A DNA stretch of 64,000 nt from positions 55,977 through 119,976 of the forward strand of contig NZ_CABJCG010000020.1 in assembly GCF_902364025.1 (NCBI RefSeq), in the 5' to 3' direction. The DNA comes from Enterocloster lavalensis. Lineage in GTDB: Bacteria > Bacillota > Clostridia > Lachnospirales > Lachnospiraceae. The position numbers and the translations under genes are program-made. This document shows, in pieces, positions 1-8,253 of this stretch; within the stretch, counting starts at the first letter, position 1; every line of letters begins with the position of its first letter. Below the pieces are notes generated by a model that searched no databases, was not told where the DNA came from, and saw only the letters and a list, made by a program, of their open reading frames with translations.

Positions 1-1
1 G

Positions 2-727
2 AAAGAGTCCTACCGGGAGATGGGCATCCACACGGAGTATGTGTACCTGGATAAGGACTGCCCCACCGGCACAGGAGGCATTTTCCTGGACGCTCAGGGG
101 CAGAATAAGATTATCATTGTGCCGGGAGCCAACAGCAATGTGAGCTGCCGGGATATCGACAATATGCGGGAGGTGTTGCAGGGGGCCAAGATTCTGGGGA
201 CCCAGTTCGAGGTTCCGGCCGCCACCGTGGACTACGCCATCCGCACGGCGGACGGGATGGGGGTGCGGACTCTGCTGGATCCCGCGCCGGTGACGGCCTT
301 TGACGAGAGCCTGTACCCGCACATTTCCATCATCAAGCCCAACGAGTGCGAGGCCGCGGAGCTGACCGGAATCCGGGTGGAGGACACAGACAGCGCAGCC
401 AGAGCAGGAAAATGGTTTCTGGACAAGGGCGTGAAGGAGGCCGCCATCATCACCCTGGGCGAGAAGGGGGCCGTGCTGGTCACCAGGCAGGGCGTGAAGC
501 ATTTCCCGGGCCTGACCGTGAAAGCGGTGGACACCGGCGGCGCGGGCGACACCTTCGCGGGCGCGCTTCTGGCCGCCCTCAGCCGGGACTGGCCATTGGA
601 GAAATCCATCCGCTACGCCCAGTGCGCCTCCGCCATCTGCGTGACCCGCACCGGGTCCTACTCCATGACGCGGCAGGAGGAAGTGGACCGGCTCTTCGCC
701 GAGACCTACCCCTGCGAGGCGGTGTGA
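2..727 (+). CDS. rbsK: Ribokinase / PfkB-family sugar kinase (5' end outside window)
   Basis: The reading frame is open from the left edge, so the N-terminus, including the first substrate-binding segment, is missing. The visible part carries the ribokinase-type segments [14 protein letters not shown] and the PfkB signature 2, [13 protein letters not shown], whose last Asp is the catalytic base. Ribokinases phosphorylate ribose, and some relatives phosphorylate deoxyribose, at O5 using ATP in the cytoplasm. The gene is followed 46 bp later by deoC on the same strand. That context would fit entry of ribose or deoxyribose into the pentose-phosphate and acetaldehyde/glyceraldehyde-3-phosphate routes, so a deoxyribokinase role is possible. 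The family assignment is secure; the exact sugar is not. Confidence 0.88.
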   Translation, partial: KESYREMGIHTEYVYLDKDCPTGTGGIFLDAQGQNKIIIVPGANSNVSCRDIDNMREVLQGAKILGTQFEVPAATVDYAIRTADGMGVRTLLDPAPVTAFDESLYPHISIIKPNECEAAELTGIRVEDTDSAARAGKWFLDKGVKEAAIITLGEKGAVLVTRQGVKHFPGLTVKAVDTGGAGDTFAGALLAALSRDWPLEKSIRYAQCASAICVTRTGSYSMTRQEEVDRLFAETYPCEAV

Positions 728-773
728 GGCCGGACTGCGGCGGCGCGGCCGGCAAATAGAAAGGAGAGCGATT

Positions 774-1433
774 ATGGACCGAACGAAAATTTTTCAGGCG
801 GTGGACCACACCCTGCTGGCGCAGACCGCCACATGGGAGGAAATCCGTCAGATTTGCGACGATGCGCTGGCCTGCCACACGGCCTCCGTGTGCATTCCCC
901 CTTCCTATGTAAAGAGGGCGGCGGAGTACCTGGCCGGGCGTATGGCCGTGTGCACGGTCATTGGATTCCCCAACGGGTATCAGACCACGGCCGTGAAATG
1001 CTTTGAGACAAAGGACGCCCTGGACAACGGGGCGGACGAGATCGATATGGTGATCAATATCGGGGACTTAAAGGACAAAAATTACGCTGCGATTGAGGAT
1101 GAGATCCGCAAATTAAAGGAAATCTGCGGGGAGAAAATCCTCAAGGTAATCATTGAGACCTGCCTGCTCACCGATGAGGAAAAAATCCAAATGTGCCAGA
1201 TCGTCACCGCCTCCGGCGCTGACTTTATCAAGACGTCCACCGGTTTTTCCAAGGCCGGGGCAACATTTGACGACATTGCGCTGTTTGCGGCCCACGTGGG
1301 GCCGGGCGTGCGCATGAAAGCGGCCGGGGGAATCCGTTCCTTTGCGGACGCGGAGAAATTCATGGAGCTGGGAGCCAGCCGCCTGGGCACCAGCCGGATT
1401 GTGAAACTGGCCAAGGCGGAACAAAACAGTTGA
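774..1433 (+). CDS. deoC: Deoxyribose-phosphate aldolase DeoC
   Basis: A 219-residue class I aldolase that cleaves 2-deoxyribose-5-phosphate into glyceraldehyde-3-phosphate and acetaldehyde. The Schiff-base lysine is visible in [10 protein letters not shown] (about Lys153), and the second conserved lysine in [10 protein letters not shown] (about Lys182). Length is normal for the short bacterial DeoC form. The start is supported by an AAAGGAGAG ribosome-binding site a few bases upstream. It lies directly behind the PfkB kinase gene and probably shares its transcript, giving a short deoxynucleoside/deoxyribose catabolic unit. No dedicated regulator is visible here. Confidence 0.95.
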   Translation: MDRTKIFQAVDHTLLAQTATWEEIRQICDDALACHTASVCIPPSYVKRAAEYLAGRMAVCTVIGFPNGYQTTAVKCFETKDALDNGADEIDMVINIGDLKDKNYAAIEDEIRKLKEICGEKILKVIIETCLLTDEEKIQMCQIVTASGADFIKTSTGFSKAGATFDDIALFAAHVGPGVRMKAAGGIRSFADAEKFMELGASRLGTSRIVKLAKAEQNS

Positions 1434-1663
1434 TCACAGGCCGCTTCCCGGCGGCCATGGCCCCACAGAGGGCCGGATCAAGCCGGATGTTTTGCCATGC
1501 GAGCGGCAAAATGACCGGCACCGCGGGACTGCCGCCCCGGACTGAGCCTCAAACGGGCTCACGAAGAGGAGGCGGCCGTGGGAATAAATTCATACTACCT
1601 ACCTACCAAAATGGAGCCGTTCGGGGGACAATCCCGGGCGGTTTCCGCTTTGTGCGGTAAAAC
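1434..1663. other. Intergenic region without a supported gene
   Basis: A GC-rich gap between deoC and the exonuclease gene. It has short open frames without ribosome-binding sites or recognisable protein, and I see no convincing hairpin-plus-T-run terminator. Its right end carries the promoter described next. Confidence 0.5.
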
Positions 1664-1692
1664 TTGCAACCTGCCTTAAAAAGCTGTATACT
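1664..1692 (+). promoter_or_regulatory. Sigma-A-type promoter of the exonuclease gene
   Basis: TTGCAA and TATACT hexamers separated by 17 bp, about 50 bp upstream of the exonuclease start. It probably drives the exonuclease, small membrane peptide, VanW and AIRS_C genes, which are tightly packed or overlapping. Confidence 0.65.
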
Positions 1693-1743
1693 GAATGGCA
1701 TAAAAAACACATGAGAACTGATACTATTAGAAAAGAGGATACA

Positions 1744-2478
1744 GTGACAAATTCATACGTTGCGATTGATATCGAGACCACGGGCCTGGAGCCAAGGCTG
1801 GATAAGATAACGGAAATTGCCGCCCTGCGGGTGGTGGACGGGGCGGTGGAAGGCCGTTTTGTGACTCTGGTGAACCCGGGACGGCCGCTGGGCGAGCGGA
1901 TCGTGGAGCTGACGGGGATCACCGACGGCATGCTGGCCGGGGCTCCGGCCATCGGGGACGTGATCGGACCTCTGGTGCGCTTTTGCGGGGACCTGCCTCT
2001 TCTGGGCCACAACATCCTGTTCGACTACAGCTTTTTGAAGCGGGCCGCCGTGAACCAGGGGCTGGATTTCCAGCGGGAGGGCATCGACACGCTGAACCTC
2101 TGCCGCGCGTTTATGCCCGGGGAGCACAAGAAGAACCTTTCCGCCGCCTGTGCATTTTACTGCATCGAGCAGGTGGAGGCCCACCGGGCGGAGGCGGACG
2201 CCTTAAGCGCCCATCTGCTTTACCAGAAATTGCTGGAGGGCCGCGGGGAGGGCAGGGAGGAGCTGTTCACCCCGAAATCCTTGATTTACAAGGCAAAAAA
2301 GGAACAGCCCGTCACAAAAAGGCAAAAAGAATACTTGCAGGATTTAATAAAATGTCATAGAATAGACGTAACTGTGCAGATCGATACCCTGAGCCGCAAC
2401 GAGGCGTCCAGAATGATCGACAGGATTCTCTCACAGTACGGAAGAAAGGCAAAGATTAAAGAGGTGAATTTACAATGA
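1744..2478 (+). CDS. DnaQ/PolC-type 3'-5' exonuclease (DEDDh)
   Basis: The protein begins VTNSYVAIDIETTGLEP, the Exo I motif of DEDDh exonucleases with catalytic Asp and Glu in DIET. Exo II (LGHNILFDYSFL) and Exo III (HRAEADALSAHLLYQ) follow in order. The C-terminal 70 residues are lysine-rich and resemble no catalytic domain. I prefer the GTG at 1744, preceded by AAAAGAGG at good spacing, over the ATG at 1711 in the same frame, which lacks a ribosome-binding site. The free-standing exonuclease could proofread or trim DNA ends or RNA; the substrate cannot be told from sequence. Its stop codon overlaps the start of the small membrane peptide gene (ATGA). Confidence 0.85.
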   Translation: MTNSYVAIDIETTGLEPRLDKITEIAALRVVDGAVEGRFVTLVNPGRPLGERIVELTGITDGMLAGAPAIGDVIGPLVRFCGDLPLLGHNILFDYSFLKRAAVNQGLDFQREGIDTLNLCRAFMPGEHKKNLSAACAFYCIEQVEAHRAEADALSAHLLYQKLLEGRGEGREELFTPKSLIYKAKKEQPVTKRQKEYLQDLIKCHRIDVTVQIDTLSRNEASRMIDRILSQYGRKAKIKEVNLQ

Positions 2479-2585
2479 TTAACATGAGCGATCCGAAGAT
2501 GAAAAAGATTATTTCCACCATTATTGTAGTCGTGCTGGTGTTGGCGATGATCGTACCGATGGCGTTAAGCGCGCTGATGTATTAA
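2475..2585 (+). CDS. 36-residue single-span membrane peptide
   Basis: A short frame coding for 36 residues: a charged start (MINMSDPKMKKI) followed by one hydrophobic helix rich in Ile, Val and Leu (about residues 12-34). The ATG overlaps the exonuclease stop in an ATGA arrangement, typical of translational coupling, and the next gene begins 18 bp later. I do not recognise a named family. It is likely an inner-membrane micropeptide associated with the exonuclease/VanW transcript. Coding status rests on the overlap, the clean hydropathy pattern and the position in the operon. Confidence 0.65.
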   Translation: MINMSDPKMKKIISTIIVVVLVLAMIVPMALSALMY

Positions 2586-2603
2586 GTTACAAGAGGAGCA
2601 GTT

Positions 2604-4139
2604 ATGAAAAAGAGAGTATGGAAGAACGGCCTCGCTGCTGCGGCCCTGGGTATGGGGCTTCTCGCGGCAATGCCGTCCATGGCGTTCGGCGCGCAGGTAC
2701 TTCCGGAGGGACTGTACGTGGGTGAGCAGAGCCTGGGCGGCATGACTGAGGAGGAGGCGGAGAAGGCAGTGCAGGCCTATATCGACAACCTGACCGCGCT
2801 GCCTGTATCCGTGGATATAGATGGAACCACAGTGGAGACGACCACCGGGGAGCTTGGGCTTACCTGGTCCAATCCCGATGTGGTGAAGGAGACTGCGGAC
2901 CAGTACGAGTACGGAAGCCTGGTGAAGCAGTATATGGCGCGGAAGGATCTGGAACAGTCCCCCGTGAAACTGAGTCTTGAAGTTCAGACCGATCCCGCCA
3001 AAGTAAAAGCGTTTGTGGATGAGAAATGCCAGGGCTTTACCGCCCAGGCTCAGGATGCTTCCATCACCCGGGAGAACGGACAGTTTGTGATCACGGATTC
3101 CGTGGTGGGAGTGGCGGTAGACACGGCGGCCACGGAGGCGGCGTTAAACGAGGCCATCACAGCGGCGCTCGCGGATGGCGGCAGCACGCAGATTCAGGTA
3201 GCGGCCGCGGTGACGGAGCAGCAGCCCCGGATCAAGACCGAGGACCTGGCCACCATCCAGGATGTTTTAGGCACATTTACAACTGATTTTTCCAGCAGCG
3301 GCGCGTCCCGCTCCACCAACCTGACGGTGGGGGCGGCCAAGATCAACGGCCATGTGCTGATGCCCGGGGAGACCTTATCCGGTTATGAATGTTTACAGCC
3401 CTTCACCACGGCCAACGGCTACCGCACGGCGGCAGCCTACGAGAACGGCCAGGTGGTGGACAGCGTGGGCGGCGGCGTCTGCCAGATCGCGACCACCCTG
3501 TACAACATGGCGCTGAACGCGGAGCTTGAGATCACCCAGCGGCAGAACCACTCCATGATCGTCACCTACGTGAAGCCCTCCAAGGATGCGGCCATCGCGG
3601 GCACCTACAAGGACATCAAGTTCACCAACAACTACAGCACCCCCGTTTACGTGGAGGGCTATACTGAGGGAAAGAAGCTGACCTTTACGGTGTACGGCAA
3701 GGAGACCAGGCCCGCGAACCGCAGGGTTGAGTACGTTTCCGAGACTCTGGGCACCACCAGCCCCGGCGAACCGCAGCAGATCGTGGACAATTCTCTGGCG
3801 CCCGGCGCCAGGGTGAAGGTGCAGTCCAGCCACACCGGACTGCGTTCCAGGCTGTGGAAGGTGGTCTACGTGGACGACGTGGAGACGGAGCGCACTCTGC
3901 TGCACACGGATACCTACAACGCGTCCAAAGCCATTTACCGCGTCGGCCCGGCAGTGCCTGCGGAAGCGCCGGTTGAGACCCCGGCAGCGCCCACGGAGAC
4001 TCCGGTGGTTGAACCTGTGACCGGTGTGGACGGAGGTCCCGGCGTATCGCCGGCCCCCAGCCCGGAACCGGCTCCCGGCCCGGGGCCCGATCCGGCCCCC
4101 GCCACTGATCCGGCGGGTCAGCCGGGAGGTCCCCAATGA
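2604..4139 (+). CDS. Secreted VanW-family protein with PG-binding-like repeats
   Basis: A 511-residue protein with a signal peptide ending near AMPSMAFGA. Residues of about 30-215 form two repeats of the peptidoglycan-binding type found ahead of VanW (GLYVGEQSLGGMTEEEAEKAV and the QDASITRENGQFVITD segment). The VanW domain follows (about 240-355: LMPGETLSGYECLQPF, VGGGVCQIATTLYN). The region after it carries a G5-like stretch, and the last 60 residues are Pro/Ala/Gly/Glu-rich. VanW domains occur in vancomycin-resistance clusters and widely in Firmicutes surface proteins, but their biochemical role is not established. Here there is no vancomycin-resistance context. The start has an AAGAGGAG ribosome-binding site. 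Confidence 0.9.
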   Translation: MKKRVWKNGLAAAALGMGLLAAMPSMAFGAQVLPEGLYVGEQSLGGMTEEEAEKAVQAYIDNLTALPVSVDIDGTTVETTTGELGLTWSNPDVVKETADQYEYGSLVKQYMARKDLEQSPVKLSLEVQTDPAKVKAFVDEKCQGFTAQAQDASITRENGQFVITDSVVGVAVDTAATEAALNEAITAALADGGSTQIQVAAAVTEQQPRIKTEDLATIQDVLGTFTTDFSSSGASRSTNLTVGAAKINGHVLMPGETLSGYECLQPFTTANGYRTAAAYENGQVVDSVGGGVCQIATTLYNMALNAELEITQRQNHSMIVTYVKPSKDAAIAGTYKDIKFTNNYSTPVYVEGYTEGKKLTFTVYGKETRPANRRVEYVSETLGTTSPGEPQQIVDNSLAPGARVKVQSSHTGLRSRLWKVVYVDDVETERTLLHTDTYNASKAIYRVGPAVPAEAPVETPAAPTETPVVEPVTGVDGGPGVSPAPSPEPAPGPGPDPAPATDPAGQPGGPQ

Positions 4140-4738
4140 GGACAGCCGGACAGGGCCCCCAGGGCTTTGAAACGCGCGACGGTGAAATGAGACCCGGACA
4201 GGACCTGATCATGGCGGGATACGCCGGTCTGGACGGAGCCTGCGGCATTGCCCGGGCGCGCCGGGAGGAGCTGGAGCGCAGATTCTGCAGCGCGTTTTTA
4301 AAACAGCTGGCCGGTCCCACGGAATCTTCGCCCGCCGTATGGGCAGAGGAACACCTGGGAGCGGATATAACAGCTTATGAAGGATTGGGAGAGGGCGGCG
4401 TATTAGCTGCCCTCTGGAATTTATCAGGGGTTTTTAACGCGGGCATCGAGTTCGACCTGCGCCGGATTCCCATCCGCCAGGCCACGGTGGAGATTTGCGA
4501 GCTTTACGGGCTGAACCCCTACCGGCTGCGCTCGGGCGGAGGCTTTGTGGCCGCCGCGGACAATGGCGGGCGGGCGGTGCGCGCCCTGGAGGCGGCGGGG
4601 ATACCGGCCGCGGTGATCGGAAGCGTGATCCCGGGTACGGCCCGCAGGATGAGTCACGGCGGCGAGAGCGCCGGTTTTCTGGAGCGGCCCCAGCCGGATG
4701 AATATGATAAGATATGCGGCGATGAGCGGCAGACATAG
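4136..4738 (+). CDS. AIR synthase-related C-terminal domain protein
   Basis: A 200-residue protein whose second half resembles the C-terminal domain of PurM/HypE/ThiL-type enzymes: the ADITAYEGLGEGGVLAALWNL glycine motif, then IEFDLRRIPIRQATVEICEL and a region close to LNPYRLRSGGGFVAA. The N-terminal ATP-binding half of that superfamily is absent, so this is a single-domain relative rather than a complete AIR synthase or HypE. The ATG overlaps the VanW stop by four bases. The residue pattern supports a folded domain, but I infer no reaction. It could bind a nucleotide-like metabolite or pair with another protein. Confidence 0.7.
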   Translation: MRTAGQGPQGFETRDGEMRPGQDLIMAGYAGLDGACGIARARREELERRFCSAFLKQLAGPTESSPAVWAEEHLGADITAYEGLGEGGVLAALWNLSGVFNAGIEFDLRRIPIRQATVEICELYGLNPYRLRSGGGFVAAADNGGRAVRALEAAGIPAAVIGSVIPGTARRMSHGGESAGFLERPQPDEYDKICGDERQT

Positions 4739-4756
4739 AAAAGAGGAGAGGAAATT

Positions 4757-5239
4757 ATGAGAGAACGTATACTTGCGGTTATGGAGAAAAACAGCAGAAT
4801 TGATATAAAAGATCTGGCGATCCTGCTGGGCGAGAGCGAGGTGGCGGTGGCCAACGAGATCGCGCAGATGGAGAAGGAGCACATCATCTGCGGCTACCAC
4901 ACCCTGATCAACTGGGACAATACCAGCGACGAGAAGGTGGTTGCCTTAATCGAGGTGAAGGTGACGCCCCAGAGAGGCATGGGCTTTGACAAGATCGCGG
5001 AGCGGATTTACCAGTTCAGCGAGGTGGAGGCCGTGTACCTGATGAGCGGTTCCTTTGACTTCACCGTATTCATCGAGGGCAAGACCATGCGCCAGGTGGC
5101 GCAGTTCGTATCCGAGCGCCTGGCGCCCATGGAGTCTGTTCTGAGCACGGCAACCCACTTTGTACTGAAAAAGTATAAGGACCACGGCACCATCATCAGC
5201 GATCCGGTGCAGGACGAAAGGATGTTGATTACCCCATGA
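4757..5239 (+). CDS. Lrp/AsnC-family transcriptional regulator
   Basis: A 160-residue regulator with an N-terminal winged helix (IDIKDLAILLGESEVAVANEI) and a C-terminal RAM ligand-binding domain (VVALIEVKVTPQRG, VEAVYLMSGSFDFTVFI). Such proteins form octamers that sense amino acids. The stop overlaps the ATG of the following aminotransferase (ATGA), a very common gene pair in clostridia, so the regulator probably controls the aminotransferase and responds to its amino-acid substrate or product. A GAGAGGAAATT ribosome-binding site precedes the start. Confidence 0.92.
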   Translation: MRERILAVMEKNSRIDIKDLAILLGESEVAVANEIAQMEKEHIICGYHTLINWDNTSDEKVVALIEVKVTPQRGMGFDKIAERIYQFSEVEAVYLMSGSFDFTVFIEGKTMRQVAQFVSERLAPMESVLSTATHFVLKKYKDHGTIISDPVQDERMLITP

Positions 5240-6405
5240 GAAATCCATTATCCGATAAAATCGTGCAGATTCCCCCTTCCGGGATCCGCAAATTTTTCGA
5301 CATTGTCAGCGAGATGAGCGACGCCATCTCCCTGGGCGTGGGCGAGCCGGATTTTGACACGCCCTGGCATATCCGCGAGGAGGGCATCTATTCCCTGGAA
5401 AAAGGACGCACCTTCTACACCTCCAACGCAGGCCTGCGGCCTTTGAAAGTGGAAATCTGCGAGTATTTGAAGCGCCGCTGCGACGTGCTCTACGACCCGG
5501 ACCACGAGGTGCTGGTCACCGTGGGCGGCAGCGAGGCCATCGACATCGGCCTGCGCGCCATGTTAAACCCGGGCGACGAGGTGTTGATTCCCCAGCCCAG
5601 CTACGTGTCCTACATGCCCTGCGTGGTGCTGGCGGACGGCGTTCCGGTCGTCATTGAGCTGGAGGAGAAGGATCAGTTCAAGCTGACCCCGGAAAAGCTT
5701 CTGGAGAAGATCACCGACAAAACCAAAATCCTGGTGCTCCCCTTCCCCAACAACCCCACCGGCGCCATTATGGAGAAGGAAGAACTGGAAGAAATTGCCA
5801 GAATTGTCATTGAGAAGGATCTTTTTGTCATCTCCGACGAGATCTATTCTGAGCTTACATACAGCCAGCGCCACCACACCATCGCCGCGTTTCCCGGCAT
5901 GAAGGAGCGGACCATCCTGATCAACGGCTTCTCCAAGGCCTACGCCATGACCGGCTGGCGTCTGGGTTACGCCTGCGCTCCGGCAAACATTCTGGAGCAG
6001 ATGTTAAAGATCCACCAGTACGCTATCATGTGCGCGCCCACCACCAGCCAGTACGCGGCCATCTCGGCCATGAAAAACGGCGACGGCGACGTGGCTATGA
6101 TGCGCGAGTCCTACAACCAGCGCCGCCGCTATCTGCTCCATGCATTTAAGGAGATGAACATCGACTGCTTCGAGCCCCTGGGGGCCTTCTATACCTTCCC
6201 CAATATCAGCCGGTTCGGCATGAGCTCGGAGGAATTTGCCACCACCCTGCTGAAGGAGGAGAAGGTGGCCGTGGTTCCCGGCACCGCCTTCGGAGACTGC
6301 GGGGAGGGCTTTGTCCGCATCTCCTACGCCTACTCCCTGGAGAACTTAAAGGAAGCCTTAGGCCGCATCGGACGTTTTGTGAGCCGGCGTGACGGAAAGG
6401 CGTGA
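5236..6405 (+). CDS. Class I PLP-dependent aminotransferase
   Basis: A 389-residue fold-type I aminotransferase. The PLP lysine is in NGFSKAYAMTGWRLGY (about Lys234); other conserved segments are PFPNNPTGA, VISDEIYSEL and the C-terminal GEGFVRISYA with the substrate-carboxylate arginine. It resembles the aspartate/alanine/aromatic aminotransferases that accompany Lrp regulators. Donor and acceptor cannot be told from sequence alone. It overlaps the Lrp gene by four bases and is followed six bases later by trmL, so all three are likely one transcript ending at the strong terminator at 6951-7009. Confidence 0.93.
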   Translation: MRNPLSDKIVQIPPSGIRKFFDIVSEMSDAISLGVGEPDFDTPWHIREEGIYSLEKGRTFYTSNAGLRPLKVEICEYLKRRCDVLYDPDHEVLVTVGGSEAIDIGLRAMLNPGDEVLIPQPSYVSYMPCVVLADGVPVVIELEEKDQFKLTPEKLLEKITDKTKILVLPFPNNPTGAIMEKEELEEIARIVIEKDLFVISDEIYSELTYSQRHHTIAAFPGMKERTILINGFSKAYAMTGWRLGYACAPANILEQMLKIHQYAIMCAPTTSQYAAISAMKNGDGDVAMMRESYNQRRRYLLHAFKEMNIDCFEPLGAFYTFPNISRFGMSSEEFATTLLKEEKVAVVPGTAFGDCGEGFVRISYAYSLENLKEALGRIGRFVSRRDGKA

Positions 6406-6410
6406 TTTAG

Positions 6411-6920
6411 ATGATGAACATTGTACTTCTGGAGCCCGAGATGCCGGCCAACACCGGCAACATCGGCCGCACCTGCGTGGCCACCGGCACCCGGCTCCAT
6501 CTGATCGAACCCCTGGGCTTCAAGCTCAACGAGAAAGCCATCAAGCGCGCGGGGCTGGACTACTGGGATAAGCTGGACGTGCAGGTCTACGCCGATTACC
6601 AGGACTTCCTGGACCGCAATCCCCAGGCGATCGGCAACCTGTATTTTGCCACCACCAAGGCGCACCGGCTCTACACCGAGCCCGCCTACCGGCCGGACTG
6701 CTATCTGATGTTCGGCAAGGAGAGCGCGGGAATCCCGGAGGAAATTCTGGTGGCCAACGAGCCTTACTGCGTGCGGATTCCCATGTGGGGCGAAATCCGT
6801 TCCCTGAATCTGGCCAATTCCGTGTCCATTGTGCTTTATGAGGCGCTGCGGCAGAACCGGTTCGGGGAGCTCAACCCGGCGGGGCAGCTTCACCGCCTGC
6901 ACTGGAACGGGGAAAACTGA
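6411..6920 (+). CDS. trmL: tRNA (cytidine/uridine-34-2'-O)-methyltransferase TrmL
   Basis: A 169-residue SPOUT (trefoil-knot) methyltransferase of normal TrmL length. Diagnostic segments are LLEPEMPANTGNIGRTC at the N-terminus, the SAM-binding knot FGKESAGIPEEIL, and PMWGEIRSLNLANSVSIVLYE. It methylates the wobble-position ribose of certain leucine tRNAs. There are two adjacent ATG codons; the second would give the usual MNIVLLEP start. It closes the Lrp-aminotransferase transcript. Confidence 0.95.
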   Translation: MMNIVLLEPEMPANTGNIGRTCVATGTRLHLIEPLGFKLNEKAIKRAGLDYWDKLDVQVYADYQDFLDRNPQAIGNLYFATTKAHRLYTEPAYRPDCYLMFGKESAGIPEEILVANEPYCVRIPMWGEIRSLNLANSVSIVLYEALRQNRFGELNPAGQLHRLHWNGEN

Positions 6921-6950
6921 TTCTATCACTGTGTAAACACACCCATACCC

Positions 6951-7009
6951 AAAAGCGGGGCAGACGCGATTCCGGACCGGTCCGGAATTGCGGTCTGCCC
7001 CGTTCTTTT
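6951..7009 (+). terminator. Rho-independent terminator after trmL
   Basis: A long near-perfect dyad: AAAAGCGGGGCAGACGC pairs with its complement GCGGTCTGCCCCGTTCTTTT across an ATTCCGGACC/GGTCCGGAAT inner stem. It ends in a T-run. Confidence 0.9.
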
Positions 7010-7127
7010 GATGCAGCGCCGTCCCATTCACCACTATTCGCTCATATTCTCCCTGTTCCCTTCATACCCTAGAAGTAGCTGAAACGGCACTTCCCGTTTC
7101 GACTAGTTAGAGTGTGGAGGGGTTGAA

Positions 7128-8138
7128 ATGAACGAGAAGTATGTGGAAGCGCTGGAACAATATGAACTGGAAATCTTTTCCGTCCGCAAGGGCCGCGGGT
7201 CCTGGATCTGCGAGACGGAGGACGGCTGCAAATTGCTGAAGGAATACCGGGGAACCGTAAAACGTCTGGAATTTGAGGACCAGGTCCTGGACCAGTTGGA
7301 TACCGGCGGCGCACTGCGGGCGGACCGCTATGTCCGCAACCGGGAGGGCAGCCTTCTGTCCATCGCCGGGGACGGGACGCGCTATGTGTTAAAGGACTGG
7401 TTTCTGGACCGGGAATGCGACTTGAAGGATAACCGGGAGATCCGCCTGGCGGCCTCCCGGCTGGCTATGCTGCACAAAAGCCTGCGCAGGGTGCCGTTTC
7501 AGGAGGAGTGGAACATGGGCTCCATCCTGATCGAACCGTTGGAGACCGAGCTGGAGCGCCACAACCGGGAGCTGCAGCGGGCCAGGAACTACATACGGGG
7601 CAAGCGGAAAAAGTCTGAATTCGAGCTCTGCGTGATCGGCAATTACAATATGTTTTACGAGCAGGCGGTCCAGGCGGTGGAGGGACTAAAAGGGCTGTGG
7701 GAGGAAACCAGGGCCGCCTCCCTGGACGGTGAGGATTCAAAACCCCTGTACCTGTGCCACGGGGACTTAGACCAGCATCATCTGCTCATGGGAGACGGCT
7801 ATACCGCCATCATCGAGTACAACCGGATGCATCTGGGCGTGCAGTCCACGGACCTGTACCGCTTCATGCGCAAGGTCATGGAAAAACACAACTGGAACGT
7901 GGACCTGGGCCGCTCCATGATGGATGCCTACGAGCGCGTGCTGGACATGAGCTCCAAGGAGATGCGCTGCCTGTACTATATGTTTTTGTATCCGGAGAAA
8001 TATTGGAAGCAGATCAATTTTTACTACAACGCAAACAAAGCCTGGATTCCGGCCCGCAATATCGAGAAGCTGCGCAGTCTGGAAGAACAGCAGCCGGTGA
8101 GAAACCGTTTTTTGGAACAGATATTTGCGGGGATATGA
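7128..8138 (+). CDS. CotS-family spore-coat kinase-like protein
   Basis: A 336-residue protein of the CotS/aminoglycoside-phosphotransferase-like kinase fold. The catalytic loop LCHGDLDQHHLLM is present. Where a metal-binding Asp is usual (the DFG-like position), the sequence reads AIIEYNRM with Glu, and the loop Asn is replaced by His, so kinase activity may be altered or lost. The second half (VQSTDLYRFMRKVMEKHNWN and YPEKYWKQINFYYN) is typical of clostridial CotS proteins. These are coat or coat-assembly proteins in endospore formers. A GGAGGGG ribosome-binding site lies ahead of the ATG. It stands alone between two terminators/promoters. Confidence 0.85.
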   Translation: MNEKYVEALEQYELEIFSVRKGRGSWICETEDGCKLLKEYRGTVKRLEFEDQVLDQLDTGGALRADRYVRNREGSLLSIAGDGTRYVLKDWFLDRECDLKDNREIRLAASRLAMLHKSLRRVPFQEEWNMGSILIEPLETELERHNRELQRARNYIRGKRKKSEFELCVIGNYNMFYEQAVQAVEGLKGLWEETRAASLDGEDSKPLYLCHGDLDQHHLLMGDGYTAIIEYNRMHLGVQSTDLYRFMRKVMEKHNWNVDLGRSMMDAYERVLDMSSKEMRCLYYMFLYPEKYWKQINFYYNANKAWIPARNIEKLRSLEEQQPVRNRFLEQIFAGI

Positions 8139-8166
8139 GGAGCGTTAAGGACCTCCGGGGGCGAAT

Positions 8167-8196
8167 TTGTACTTCCTTTTTCTGGTGGGGTATAGT
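8167..8196 (+). promoter_or_regulatory. Promoter of the phosphohexomutase gene
   Basis: TTGTAC and TATAGT separated by 18 bp, about 58 bp upstream of the start codon. The -10 runs on into a second overlapping TATAAT. Confidence 0.55.
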
Positions 8197-8253
8197 ATAA
8201 TCTTAATCAGAAATACCCAGCGGAAAGGCTGAAACAGAAGGGAGTATGATGCT

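Noticed and set aside
1430..1660. Short open frame after deoC
   Set aside because: No ribosome-binding site, no hydrophobic or conserved pattern, and it overlaps the deoC stop by chance.
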